DNA of 64,000 nucleotides, taken from assembly GCA_002102555.1 (NCBI GenBank), contig MCFL01000053.1:62001-126000 (forward strand). The letters are read 5' to 3'. Made by a program: the position numbers and the translations under genes. The notes beneath the pieces are model-generated. The model was not told the DNA's origin. It did no database searches and saw only the letters and a list, made by a program, of their open reading frames with translations. This document shows positions 24,401 through 38,700 of the stretch, piece after piece (within the stretch, counting starts at the first letter, position 1; the number at the start of each line of letters is the position of its first letter). The DNA comes from Catenaria anguillulae PL171. Lineage: Eukaryota; Blastocladiomycota; Blastocladiomycetes; Blastocladiales; Catenariaceae.

Positions 24401-27400
24401 TGTGCCGGCGGCAAGGGGCCGGCCGAGCACGTTGGCCATGCCCATTGTCAATGCGGCACAGGCGCCGTGCAAAGTGTGGATTGATGTGCCTGTGGATGTG
24501 CAAGTGGAGCTCAGGGACGCCAAGGGGTATAATGTCGAGCCAGTGAGTGTCGAGTTGGTGGCGGGCGAGGGCAACGCAGCGTTGCCTGGCGGTGGGTATG
24601 TGGTGAGCATGTCGGGGATGGGCACCGCACCCGTCGAGTTGGTGTTTGCGTCGCTCGAGCCTGGTCGGTGGGTCATTCCTGTCGGTGTGTACTTGCTCAA
24701 ACCGGTGGTGCCCGTCGTAGTGGCAGGTGGGCGAGCAACAAGTCCAAAGGCGCAGCAGTCAGTTGTCAAGAAGGTGCTCATTTCAAAGCATTTGGTGTAC
24801 GCCATGACGCTCAGTCCGGCCATGCTCAAGTCGGAAAAGTTTCTTGTGGATGCGAGGAGTCTGTTCAACGAGCTTGCGCCGTCACGAAAACCGTGCACGT
24901 TGACGGGCACGGGCGGCGAAAGTCGACCAGGGTCTGGTTCCGCCGGGAGCGGGTATACGAGTGTGGATGGCGACATTCCCTCATCGTGCTTTGAACTCGA
25001 CCCACCCACTCTCGTACTACACGGCGTTCACAAGCTTGGCAAGTTTCAGTGCGCGGGCACCGTGTCGCTGTCCAACGTGACGTCGCAGCGGCAAAACTAT
25101 CACTTGCTTGCACCGCCCTGGATCAAGCTCAGCGTTCCGGTCGATGGGTCCGTCCCTGCCCTCTCTGCCCTGGACATTCCGTTGCTGGTTGAGGTGCCGC
25201 CAAGGCTTGCCGCACCGGATATCGTCAACAACTTGTTCCTGGGCTTTATCTCGGTCGTCGACGACAAGAGCCCGGCACGTGGCGTCAGCCATGCCGTTGT
25301 CAAGGCCGTGGTTGCACATCCCGTGCACTTGCAAGTGAGGCAAGATTTGCCGACCATCCAGTTTCCGAATACAAAGGTGTTGACCAAAGTCCAACGCAAG
25401 ATCCCCGTGAGGAATTGCTTGCCGGTGGAGAGCGTGTGGGAGGGGAGGGTGTACGTCACACAGTCACAGAATCGGATGTTGGGCGCTAAGAGCGGTCCCG
25501 GGGCTGGCGATGGGACGGCAGGCGCAATGGGCGGAGCGGTCGCGGTGGGCAAGGGACGAAAGGTGGTGACCATGTTCTCTGAGGACGATTTAGCGTCCAC
25601 GACGGCCCTCGCCGCCTCGGGTGGCGGTGGCGGCGCCGGCACCAGTACGGGCGACGATGACGATGTGCGCAACCCATTCACGCTGGTCGTATCCAAGTTT
25701 ATCCTCAAGCCGTTTGCCATTGCCATGGTCGAAGTCCAACTGCAAGCCACCGGCACCGGCAAGTTCTCGTCCCAGCTCGAGTACGAGCTGTACACGACGC
25801 AAAATACGCCACCACTGTACCCAAGTTTCAGTTTACCATTGGGTTCGAGTGCGACGTCGGCAAGGTCGAGCCAACGGCGCACACGGACGCCGTCGTGTTC
25901 CCAGACACGTCCCTCCAACACCCAGCAACTCGACAGTTGCACCTGGAAAACTGCAAATGTTGCATGCGCCGATCCGATGCCATTCCATGGTGCCCAACGT
26001 GACGTTTGCGAGGGATTCAGTCATGGTAGCGCCAGGGAAATCCGAGGTGCAGACTATTGTATTTGCCCCGCGGTCGTCAGTGTTTACCACGGGGTTTGTC
26101 CACTTGTCGGCGCATTTGTGGAGCTCGTTGATTGCGGTGGCTGGGAGGGCAGGCGAGCTCAAGCTCGAGACAAGTACCGGCATCAACCTCCTGGGCAAGA
26201 TGCCGGCGATTCAGTTGGGAAAGTTGGTTGCCGGAAAGAAAAAGTTTCTCGAGTTCAAGATCATCAATCGCGGCACGCTCGATGTGGTGTTTCTCAGCAT
26301 GCAGGTCGAGCCGACGGCGGCGCTGAGTTTGGACGTGATACAGGAAATGGACATGCTACGGCCCGACGTGTGCGACTTTGTACCCGCGGACAACGAGGTG
26401 GATTGGGATGAGGTGGACGTGCGACAAGTCGAGGCAGCGACCACAACCACCGTTGGAGGCAATCGGCTCATCTCTGGGCGCATGTCGAGGCGGCGTGACC
26501 GCAAATCCGTGTTTGGCCGTGGCACAGTCACAGTGGCAGCGGCGCCATCACCGTTCCCGCTGTTGCTCCGGCCGCAGCAGTCGTGCACGCTCGTCATTGG
26601 AGCGGTGACAAGCGATCTCAAGGCCATCAATGGCCGCTTGCGGGCGCGAATGCTACGGTTAAATGGGGATGTGGAAGAGCTGGGTGTGCAAATCACGGCA
26701 GAGGCGATTCGCCCGCCTTACTTGAGCGAGAAGCGTATCGACTTCGGGATCTGTGATGCTTTGCATCGGCATGTGCGCAAGACCAAGATCACGAACCCAT
26801 CCACGTCGCCGCTCGAGTGGAAGCTCGTCGTTCGCGAACTGTTTCTCACACACCCAAAACGCTTGAAGAGCAGTCTATGCAGGAAAATCATCACTACCCG
26901 GTGCAGTTTCATCCCGACCATGGGTTCATCATGCCTGGGCGGTAGAGGTGGTTGACGTGGTCATGTACTCCAACTTGAATTATTGCGAAATCAATGCGGA
27001 CTGCGCGCTCATCAGCCCGGGCATTCAACCTGTTCAGCTCAACGTGCATGCCATTGCAGCCACAGCACAGTGGCCGTGTCGGCCAAATCGTTGCAGTTTG
27101 GCGTGCTGGGCGTCGGCAAGACCAAATCCATGCAGCTGCAACTGTGAATACTGGCGGGATTCCCTGTCGGTTCATCACGCATGCGAGTCATCCGGTGTAC
27201 TTCTGTGATCCAGAGGAAGGGTTGATTGACAGCGAGGGCGGCACTGTGGATGTCAAAGTCTCCTTCAACCCGCGCGTGTCTGGGCCATTCGCAGCCAAGC
27301 TCGAGATTCGCTACTTTTCGACCGATGGTTACTTTTATCCACCCATTTCGGTGCCATTACGTGGTTCTGGTGGGTACCCCGACTTGTACGTGTACACGCA

Positions 27401-30400
27401 AGAGATTGATTTCGGTACGGCCATATTTGGCAATGACAACATTCAAGTGCTGCTTGTGGAAAACAAGGGTGACGCAGAGGCACAGTTTCATTGTCGTCAT
27501 ACCATCCGTCCATCTTTTTGAACGAGGCCGACCCAATCATTCCGCCGCAGTCGCAGCACCATTTGCATATTGTGTTTCGGCCAACTTATGTCGAGACGCT
27601 CAACTCCAAACTGTTTGTGAAATCAGCCGACAGTCGCTCTGACGTCTTTCTTGTCAAAGTCCGCGGCCGCGTTGGCGTGTCACGGCTGAGCGTGACGCCA
27701 CTTGATGCATTCAAGAACCTGGATTTCGGTACTTGTTTGGCACCAGGGACCTTCACTCGTACGTTCAAGCTCAAGAACACGGGCAACATTGTGCTCTCAT
27801 TCAACATCAAGTTCACCAACCAGTCGGAAGAGTACAACCCGTATTCTGTCAACATGACCAGTGGGCGGGTTGAGGTGGACGAAGAGTTTGAGTTGGAAGT
27901 GTCATTCCGGCCAAGGCACATGCGCACATACACATGCAAGCTCGAGATTCATTACGACCATCACATATTGTCAACCAACCTGGTGGGCATTGGCGGCCAA
28001 ATGCTTATCAACTTGCTGCCGTCCGCCAAGGTGTTTGACTTTGGGTTGTGCCGTCTCAACAAGGTCATGAAGAAGGAGATTGCAATTGACAACAAGGGCA
28101 ATTATGGCATGCCGTTCCAGGCATTCATCGCCGACGAGCCCAATGGTTTCACTGTGGTCAACCAGAACGGGTATTGCCGTCCTGGCGACAAGACGTCCGT
28201 TTACATTGAGTTTTGTCCCGAGGCGCTCGAGCCTGCCGAGTGCACGTTGAGAATCGAGTGTGGGCAAGAAACCCGCGAAGTGCTTCTCACTGGGTGCGGT
28301 GCCGAGTCCAACCTTGCCTTGCTAGATGCCAATGGCGAGGAATTGCCCGAGTTTACGCCAAAACAGCCACCGCTCGTCGATTTGGGGATCCATCCGATCG
28401 GGTCCAGAGTGCAAGTCATGTTCAAGCTGGTCAACGAGGGCCCGTTTGGGATTGATTTCTTTATTGAGCCGTTCCGGGTGCCCGAGCTCTTGATAACACC
28501 TCAGCGCGGGTACATTGAACCGCTCAGTTCGAGCATGTTGCTTCTCACGTTCACGCCAGCAGCTGAAAACACGTACACGGGGTCACTTCACATCTTGTGG
28601 GAAAACGAACCCATCATGGTCAACATTCGAGCCGCTGGCGGGACGGGCAAGCTTGATGTCAAGTTTACATCGCAGGCCGATTTGGATCAGTACAGCTTGG
28701 ACTTTGGAATGATTCCAATCCAATCGACGCTCGAGAAGCGGTTCTACTTGACCAATGACGGTGTGGTCGACGTCACCTTTGAGGCTTCATGACGAGCGCC
28801 GATTTCGTGGTGGGGCCAGTGGGCGAGGCGTTTGCGTGCGGGGTCAAGGAGCTGGTAGCGCTCGTGATACCGCCGACAAAGAAGCCATCTTGGCACTTAT
28901 CGAGCGGGTTCAAACAAAAGCTCAAGCCCAAGCATGGAATTGAAGTCGCTGTTCGATACACGGCCAAGCAGAATGCGAGCAAGTGCAACTTGTGCATTTC
29001 GTCCGAGACGCTGCAAATCAACATGGAGGTGCGCGGCAGGGGCGGAACCATTAACATTGGCCATCGTGGATCGCTCATCTTTGACGACATTGCCGTGCGG
29101 CACACAGCGTCGCGCAAACTGCTGCTCACCAACAGCGGGTCGATTTCAGCGCTACTGACACTCGGATGGTCATTGATTCGCGGCGGCGACAACTCTGGTC
29201 CTTACGTTGAGCTCAACGAAACATTTGGCGCATTGGATCCACGCAACGGATGGGCGCGTACGCAGCTGATCAAGGACAATGGGCTGCCGCCCGAAGCCAA
29301 GCTGTCGGCGTCTGATTACTGGTGGATGATTCGGAGAATGTGAGCGTGGTTGACCCCAGCGAGGAGACGGAGGACAACAGCAAGACACCCAAGCTAGCGG
29401 CTGTATCGACCATTGGTCTCTCAGCAGCCTCGCTTGGACTCGATGTCCCTGGCGGTGGTGGTATGGGTGGTGGCAACGCAAGTAGCACACATCGCAGCGG
29501 ATTTGGTCTGTTCAAGCATGTTGGCAGCAGCGCGGCACTCAAGAAAAACAGCTATCGAATCCATGCCAAGCGTCGCTCCATCTTCTTTTCCAACGTTTCC
29601 CACATGCCCGTCACGTCACAGCTGCAGTCGACGGAACAAACATTTATCCGTGTCGAGCCGTCAACTTGCTTGCTCCCTGGGTTTGGGGAGGTCGAAGTCA
29701 CCGTTGACATCAACATGCCGACCGAGGAGACATTCTTGGCCACGCTTCACTGTATCCCCAATGTACCCAATACGACCACGTATGAGGTGGCTCTGTCTGC
29801 AACACCGCGGCTCGTATCGGTGGTCATGAGCGACAACCGCCCGGTTGACTTTGGTTGCCAGCCCATTGGTCACCGGGAAGTGATTGAGCGAATTTTCACC
29901 AACGTTGGCCATCGACCATTCGCATGGATCCTTGAGCAAAGCAATCGATCCATTACCGTGTTCCCCAACCGTGGCTACTTGGATGTCGGTCACTCGGTCA
30001 TGGTTCAGTTTGCGTTTGAGCCAAACGACGAGTCAATTCAATCAACGCCAGCCATGTTCATCCCTGACTGTTCGCAACCGATTCGCATCAAGATTCTTGC
30101 AGCGGGTGGCCGTTCCCGCATGTCGCTCTTCAAGTATAAGCGATTTGACTTTGGACACTGTATGATTGGAAAGGATACGCACTCGTCACTGCCCATCACC
30201 AACGAGGGCAACGCCATGTTGCATTTGAGCAAGTTTGAGCTCATTCCTAGCGACTCATTCTTCAAGGGACCAAATTGGCCATCGGGCCGTGTCTCAATCG
30301 CACCCGGGTCGACATATCAATTGCCCCTCGTCTTCAACCCGCACTCGGAATCGCCAAACCCCGGAAAGCTCATTGTCGGCAACGATTCGGAGGTGTACGA

Positions 30401-32664
30401 CATTCAGCTTACGGGTATTGGTCGCGAAGCCGTGCTCATCGTCACCAAAGTCATGCTCGAGTATGCCGATTGCCTCATTGGCAACACCTACATTCAAAAG
30501 CTGGGCCTCAAGAATGTTGGCGACGTCAATTATCCAGTCACGTTTGAGCTCGAGGGTGCCGGCGCTGGATTACTTCAATTTGAGCCGTCCAAGCTGACGA
30601 TTCCTCCATTCTCGGAGAGTAACGTGCAAGTCATTTACAAGCCCGTCAAGGAGATCAAGCTCCACACGACCTTGTCCATCAACTCACCCTACTCGGTCAA
30701 TACCTTACCCGTTGTACTGCATGCTGGGTTTGCCAGCCTGTCGCTCAGTGAGGAAGTAATTTCGTTTGGCATGTTTGAGAAATCGTCCCGGCCTACGCGC
30801 ACTTTCATCATTCGCAACACGGGATCAGTTAACATCAACTACTCGGTTCGCCAGTCCACAAAGCCGCACCTGTTCCAAGTCGTCAACGGCAAGGGCAATG
30901 TGGCAAGTGGCAAGGAGGTGGCCGTGACCATCACCTACATTCAGAACACGGTTGGTCATTTCACCGAAAGGCTCACAATCAAGACCGAGTTGCAGAGCGT
31001 CCAGTACACGGTCATGGTCAACGGGCAATGCGAGGAAGCATTGGTCCGCCATGAGGAGTTTGCATTGCTCAACATGGGAACCTGCCCCGTATTGGAAACG
31101 ACGACCAAGAGCCTGTCCATCACCAACTATGGCAAGTTCCCGCTCAAGTTCCAAGTAAAGAACGCCTATCCTATCAAGGTCAACAAGGTTGTTGGCGAAG
31201 TCCGTGGCGAATCGACCGAGCAGCTGGCCGTCTCATGGCATCCCTCAGGCGGATACGAGCTTCGTACTCAACTGCACATTGTGACCAACATTGGCACGTT
31301 CCAGGTCGTCATCCGAGGCAAGGCAGCATTTCCAGAGCTCGTGCTGCGCAACAACTACTTTGACTTTGGTGTCTGTGCCATTGGCCACACTTACACGGAG
31401 ACGCTCGAGCTGTTCAACAAGGGCAAAGTGCCATTGCATTGGTCGATTCCCAACGTTCGCGATTGCTACAGCGTCAGTGCGCACCAAGGGTCTCTTGGTC
31501 CAAAGGAGAGTAAAGACGTGCAAATCAACTTCCGGCCAACAGCAGTCGGACGGTATGGCAGCAGCTTTATCATCGAGTCGCGCGGTCAAAACTTCAAGGA
31601 GGTTGCCCTCAACGGCGTGGGCGGAACGATGCTTGTCGACATCCCGCAAACGGTCAATGTTGGGCAGTGCCCCTGCGATCATCCTATAACCAAGGCGTTT
31701 GCCATCAGCAACCGTGGCGATGTCCCAATTCATGCCACATTCACGTGCTCGACCAATTCTGCGGACACATTCCAATTGCTTTCAATCCCTCCGACTTTAT
31801 TGGTTCGCCCCGGCAGGACGAGTCAAGTGTATTTTTCCATCAAGGCAACTCAGGTTGGGGCGAACGACACGTCTTTTACTGTCACGACTCGCGAGAAAAA
31901 GTACACGATTCAAGTCCGCGGCAATGGGGTCAAGATTGACCTCAAACCCCATGTTGTTGAGTTGCTGCAGCTTGACGCCATTCTCGAGGTATTCCCATGC
32001 TCATGAATTATGATTCGCCAACTGAATACTGACGCATTTTCACATCCATCATTAATTAGGCAAAGGACCCGTTGGAGATTGTTCTTGAGACAGACAGCCT
32101 CGACCTCATGCTTGGCCGGCTGGTACGCAATGTCCCAGATACACTGACAAAAGTCATGAGCTGCACTCCGGATGAAGCACAACTGGTACACCATTATCTT
32201 GGAAAATGCCTTCTCTTGCTTTCGCAACTGCTCATGTCTTCACTTGTTTCTAGCTGCTTGGTGAGCGTAAAGACAAAGTTGAGCCGGCCAAACGATGGGC
32301 GCATCAAGAGCTGTCCGACTTTCAAATTGATCGAATCGTCAACCTGCCTGTGCCCAGGATCGAGCAGTGTGACGTCTCCATCATTACCGAAAAAGTACAA
32401 CCGAGCCTGGGAATCTCGCTCGACATTTTGCTTGCGCGTCCACCACCATTTCCACCTGTCGCTGTACGATTTCATCTCGGAATTAGTCCCATGAGCCGAG
32501 GACTGATTTCGAAGTGCACTTGCTGTTGTGTAGAATGCAACTGCGGTCAAGAAAAATCCAACGAGCAGGCCTGGAAGACTCTGCCATTGGCACCCATCCG
32601 CAAATCAGACCGCCGTGCTCGGACATTCCACACTTTCCGATCAACACCTCCCTCGCTCGACTAA
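21480..32664 (+). CDS. Giant multi-ASH-domain protein (HYDIN/CFAP47 class), ciliary
   Basis: About 3,600 residues. After a helical, armadillo-like N-terminus (LLACLDHPEPVIQLVTLRAA) the protein is a chain of about 17 immunoglobulin-like ASH/MSP units. Each begins with a DFG-type strand and a G..xN.G turn, for example VLDFGMCAPGD, KLDFGHVDMAWG, EIDFGTAIFGND, NLDFGTCLAPGT, VFDFGLCRLNK, PVDFGCQPIGH, RFDFGHCMIGK and YFDFGVCAIGH. Such arrays are typical of axonemal proteins HYDIN, CFAP47, CFAP65, CFAP74 and DLEC1. I cannot choose among them, though length favours HYDIN or CFAP47. Clear introns lie at 21804-21885 and 23767-23852, and two more near 31990-32060 and 32190-32254. The frame changes about nine times between 25.8 and 29.4 kb, each fitting one missing base. 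The C-terminal end is approximate. Tail-to-tail with the myosin-like gene. Confidence 0.8.
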
Positions 32665-32737
32665 CGTTGCTATTGCATGCACAACTGAAGTTTCCGTGTA
32701 TTGATGTTATGACTTATCCACTGCAACCAAAAAGTCT

Positions 32738-35700
32738 TTAACCCATTACTCCGCTTGGTCCGCGCATTCCCCCGTCGCTCAACAAATTGGGCATGGACCC
32801 TGTCATTGCCAAACTGTTACCGGACGACTTGGCTTGCTGCTTGACGCGCTGGTATTGGTCCTTGTACCGCTGGATGACTTCGATCAAGACATGGTGTTGG
32901 GCAGTGAGGAAGCGAATTATTCGCTTTTGGAGCATGTTCTGTGTCCGAATTGTGACCTCTTCACCCTCGGTGGTCATATCGGCGAGCTCATCATATTCAA
33001 TCGTAATCACCACTTCTGAAAGTGACAATGAACATCTGAGGGTTAGCCAGGCAACTCAAATCGAAATGCTTGAGTTGAACGCACCCTGTTCTTCTCATCC
33101 AAGACAAATACACCTTGATCGCCAACTAATAGCAACCCACCGTCGGCAAACCTCGCGTCCGCCGCCCCGTAAACGTGAATACCAAGCGTCCCAAAGAATT
33201 GGAAAGTGACTCGGATCCTGTCCAAAAACTGTTTTTTTGCGGCCTCGACGAGCTTGGATGTTGGCACCGCCTTGACCGGGCTCTGCCCTCGCATCGTTCC
33301 CATGCCCGACCGCAGCAGGTTGCTCGAGCTGCGTGCACGCGTCGCGGCTCCATCATCGCCAACGGCCGGCGCCAAAAGAGCAGACATGGCGTCCTTCCAG
33401 TCGTTCATCTGGTTTTCGATGTTGGCCTTGAGAACCACAATCGTGTTCTCGTTCCGCTCCTTGATGGGCACTGGGATCACGTCCTTCAAATCGTCGGGAG
33501 CGTGATGATGGCAAGCAGCGCCATGAGGTATGTGATTTCGGGTTGAGCGTTTGGCTTGAATTCGGCGGCTGCAAAGAGATCCCCATTGAGGAAGGACGTG
33601 CGCAGCTGGGCAAATGTCCATTCCAAGAGTTCGGGCGAGTAGTACGGTGGGAGATCATGCGGAATCGGCGGCAGATGATTATCAAATCCATTGCGCTGCT
33701 GGAGTGTCGGCAGACTGTTTCCGGTGGACCCCGTCTTGAGCTTGTCCTTATCGCCCGCTTTCCCGTCTTCGGTTGCGCGGTGGGCACGGGCCGCGCCGGC
33801 ACCCTTTGTCGACCAAAACAGACGGGTGTACACAATCCGTGGCGCCTCGATTCGCGGTTTGGTCGAAAACTTGGCCTCCGGTGTTGCAGACGACTCTGCC
33901 TTTTCCGTGTCCCGCTTGTGCGTCAAGTTTTCGGCAAATGTCAAAAAGTCGGCCAGACGATCTGACTCAAGAATGGGCACCATGAGCAGCGGTTGTGCAC
34001 CAGACCGTGGCCCGCAATCGAGCACGAGCGAGTAGTCCTTTGAAAAGTCGCCCGTTTCGTACTTGTTCTCAATCTTGACAAGTATGTCGGAACAGAGCGA
34101 AAAGGAGTCGATCAGAAAAGCACGAGCAGTGCGATCGGGCATCTCGACACGGAACTTGATGAGCGCGTTAGCATTGAGCGCTTCGAGCTCTTCCCGGCTT
34201 GGACCAAGGTTTCGGGGACTGAGGCGGCTCGTTTTGTACATGTTGCCGTACGCGAGCTCAACTTGGTCAGCGAGGCTCGAGTTGGATCGAATGAGTTGCT
34301 GCATGAAGCGGCACATGGCGGGGAACAGCTCGGAACTTGGCATTAGAAAGACACCACAAATTGCCAAAAGCCGCAAGCCTTGCTGAACCCTACAAGAAGT
34401 TACGAACAAGGAATGGGTCGGGTGGTGAGGATGCGAACAGTCGAGCACTCGGTCGCGAAAGTGGTTGCGAACCCTTCAGGTCGAGGATTTTGGTTGATCT
34501 GCTTGACGACTTGGCAGTATGTCTCGTCCACCAACGTCGTCGGGCTTGATAAAGCCGTGTCAATGATGTTCTTGACTGCCTCTAACGGCGTCTTGGTTTT
34601 GACATCGCCCATGAATGCCAAAATCCAACCAGAAATATCGCATGCGAGCTTGACGTCGCGCGTGTCTCCGTACGCGGCCCTGGTCAATGGTTTTCGAAGT
34701 GGAGACTACGTCAAGAAAACGTTGGTTAGCGTGTTATTTTGCTGGCCAGGATGCGTAATGGGCGTACATCGGAATACTCGAGAGACTTGGCATCAAACGC
34801 ATTCTTCTTTTTGCCAAAGATTGTTCCTGATTTTGTTTCAAATGCCTGACTCGCAAACTGCTCCATGGAATGATCGCCTAACTGTAACGTGGCGAGCTTG
34901 GGTACATCCATGATTGTCACCACCTTGGCATCGCCTGCCGAATCCGTCGCTCGACGCGATCGTGGTGTCCCACCATCTTGCCGACCAATGGTGCCTTGGC
35001 TTCCAAAGTGATTCGAGAGCCCTTGAGGCGCGCCAACCATTGTACCAGACAGAGACGAGTTGCCGGACCCGGGCGAGTATGTGGAAGAAGCGGGGCTACC
35101 CCGCCGGGGGGTGGTGCAGGTGCGCGCTTCTTGATTGTGCCGCCCATGACCGTCCCGAATCCCTCGGGCATACGCTGCTGAACGGGAGCCATTGGCGAAG
35201 GCGTTCGGGCAACTGCTGACACGGGCGACGAGTCCCTGCTGCCAACAATGCTCAGGTCGGGCGTGCTGAAAGCATTTGACTTTGATCCGCGACGCATTTG
35301 AGACACGGGCGACGAGTTGTTGGAATTGCTATTGAGCGACAATCCCTGCATGAGCAGCTGGGCCGTGTCCATTCCGGGGGCCTCCATTTGCCGCATTGCA
35401 ATCGCAATCCGCACTGGCAGCTCGCCCTTGTTGCCGCCGCTGCCCGTGTGGCATCCACCAAGTACTCCAAATGCGTCCTGGGCACCCACGTTTGTGGAAT
35501 CGTCGGAAACTGGCTCGACACAAGCACCCAAGGCAGCCGTTCATCGTGGACCTGGACCACGGCCGCCTTTGGACACCTGCTGCCCTCGCGCGACGTGTAC
35601 TCGCCAAGCATAATGGCGACCGAGCTGTGAATCGATGCAATCCACGTGTTCACAAACTCTGCCACCTTGTTCCCCGAGCAATCCACCGAATGGTTTGCGC

Positions 35701-38700
35701 CGTCAATGTGTACAGTCAAGCAGTGCGGCGTCGCACCCACAATCACGAAATCGTCCCAACGGCATGCAAGCGCAACCTCGGTTCCCAGCCGATGCATGCG
35801 CTCAACCACAAACCCGGACTTTGTGCACACGATCCAAAACGCATGCAATGTATCCTTGGGCGACGTTGGCAAGTGTGCTGGGAAGCGCATGGCCCACAGG
35901 CCCGTGTCCTGTGCGCGTTGGACGGCCTCGTCGCCATTGTTGGCGAGATCCGGGTACTTTGGCGCAAGTTGCATGTGGCAAAGTGCACGGTCGGCTTGAA
36001 TTGGACTTGGCGTCGCAAGCCCGGGGATGGCAACCACGGGTGGGACAAAGAGACGCTCGATGCGAATGGAGACGGTGCCTGCTTCGTAAAGTTGTTGGTA
36101 GAGGCATAGGAGATCAAAAAACGAGTCGAGCGGCGAGAGGCGAAGGTCGATCCCGAGCCCGGTCAAGCACAGCGTGTATTCGTTGACTGGGACCGGGATT
36201 TGGCGCCATGAAATGAGACATTGGACAATACTCGAGACTTGTTGGGCTGGGTGCAAATTGACTGGAATGGTGACATTGTCTGCCCAGGTGACGACAAGTC
36301 GAAGTTGTGTGTCGGTCTGTATTACAAGTGTGGTGAATGACGAGCAGCATATAAAAGGACCATAAACAACACGTGTGTACCCAGATTGAATTTGCCTCGA
36401 CAAATGTAATACCATACAGCCTCATTGCTTGCCGGACCGTCCAATTTGTGAGCATGAGCTCCAGCAGGTGCCTTGGCGCCGACATGAGCGAGCACTGTGA
36501 AATGACTGCCGCTTGCACGGGGGCCGATGGAGTCACTGCGCACGAAAAGGCAGCCATGTACCGCCAGGCATCAGGAAACAAGGTGGCATTGTCGAGGCAT
36601 GTGGTGAAGAGCCGATCCACCTCTTGGATGCCAAACCCTTGGATCGACTTGAGAATGTAGTTGACGATGATGAACTTTTCAAACACCTTGAGCTGCTGGC
36701 TGAGCGCCGTGCGAATGATTTGATTCGGTTGCAGCGTCATGAGCGCAGGTGGGTTGGGAATCACTGGAATTGTTGGCGGCGTGATGGGACAAGGCAGATG
36801 TGACGCCGAAGTCGTATCACAGTGAGCTGTTGAACAAGCGGCGGGACGACAGCGAGCAATGATTGAAGGTCGGACGGATAAGCTTGGACCTTGTCCATGA
36901 GCGACTTGTTTTCTTGAATCTGTTGGTGGAGACGCGCACGGACGTTTTCGGTTCGCTGAGCATCTGTCCGCTCAAGATACTCCAATAACTTTGCTTCGCG
37001 CTCCCGCTTGGCCGCCTCTTCTAGATCGTCCGAGTCAAGTCTGCCACCAGCATTGCCGTCGAGCAACCCTTGAGGCGGCAATGAACCAGTGCCCGCCATC
37101 CATGCCGGTGGGGGCGGAGTCGACGAGTTGGATGACTTGCTGGTCCCAGCGACATTGTTTTGACTGTTGGCAACCGAAGTGGGTTGCGATCGGAAACTCA
37201 GTCCGCGGCGGCGGCGGGGCTGAGCTTGTGAAAGAGCGGTGGAACGAAGTATTGGGGCGACTTGGCTGCGAATGTCTGCGACGTTGAGGTTGGATGCGCC
37301 GGGGACTGCAATGGTAAAGGCAAAGTATGGGTTCCCAGTCAACACAACGCCTTGAGCAGGAGGACGAAGCGCAGCGGCAGCATGTGCATGATTGGTTCCA
37401 ACGTTGGCAAACAATTTGGCATGCAAAGTCCCGTTCATGGACGTGATGCGCCCGTGGTAGAAATCAAGTGCCAGGTCCACTTCGTGCTGGTTGTGAAAGA
37501 CGTAGATGGATTTGCTGGAGGACGGTGGAGGCCAGAGGTTGGATTGAATGCACACATTTGGTTGATGTAAGCAATCATCCAGTTGACCAAACATGTATAC
37601 AATCCAATGACGGCTTGGTCGCGCTGCTCAATGGCCATGGGACCTTGTAACAGCCCCGATTCGAGTGGTGGGTTGAAGACGGACGCCTCGAATCCCGACG
37701 TGATTTGCAACAGAGACGTTACGGCGGGAAGACAAGATGGATCACGAGCACACTGAACGAAGGTTGTGCCTGGGCGGAACACAAAGTCGAGATTTGAGAG
37801 CAGCAGAATGGATGCCGACATCTTTTCCAACTGCGGAACCAGTCCGGCCAAGCCAAGCTGCAGGAGCGCATTGACGAAACGAGTCGGCCGCTCAAGATCA
37901 GGGACAGCGTTTGGTCTTTGGGTCAGCAGCAGAAAATTGCCGAGCGGCTGATTGATGCCGAGTTGCTGGAGCTCGTGAGGCTGTTTGGAGCCCAGTATGT
38001 CGTAAAAAAGATTGAAACATGGCCCGGACTTGTCGGCAATCAGGTTAAGCAGCTCGGGGCTCGCTGCGAGCTTGAAAGCCGTTGGGCCTTGCAATTCAAT
38101 CATGAATGCCTAGGTGCGCAAGCAACAGTGAGAAGAGCACCCAACTTTGCAGCAAGACCCGTAGCGTACGCTCAACATATTGCCGAGTCCGCAAATGGTG
38201 GCCAAAACGTGATGGCGTGATCAAGCTTGAGTCGGGCAGTCGGATCGAGTGTACCGAGTTGGGAGAGCGTGTTGAGGGTGGAATGCAATGCGTCTCGTGC
38301 TCCCGATCCGCTAAATGGACACACACATAATCGGATGAGAGCCCAGAGTGCCTCGACATTGAGAACAAGATGTGACATACACCAAGACCACCTCGTTGGC
38401 CTGCGACCGCGCCAGGTTTCGTTGCATAGGACAAGTAGCAGGGAACTCGCAAAGAGAAACTTCGGATCCACTGGGTGGCGGGCACAAAGTGATGGAGGCT
38501 GAATCGCTGATGGCCACCTGTTTTTCTTGCAAGGTCAGAGCGACGCCAACCAAACGAATCGTGGGGGCAAAGACTCAAGGCGCACATTCAACTCGCGACG
38601 CGCATATCGCACCCACATGTTGTGAGCCCAAGCGGCCGCAGTCTGGTCATCCATTGGGAGTGCTGCAAGGTCTGTCACGGCGTACATGGAATCGCTTGAC

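Noticed and set aside
25800-29400. Reading the giant ASH locus as five or six separate genes, or as a pseudogene
   Set aside because: ASH units continue across each frame change, none of the pieces has its own promoter or start context, and each change fits a single missing base. The same kind of change affects the essential Pol I gene.
25800-29400. Programmed ribosomal frameshifting
   Set aside because: The sites share no slippery motif or common context, and they occur in many unrelated genes with no pattern by function. Sequence error is simpler.
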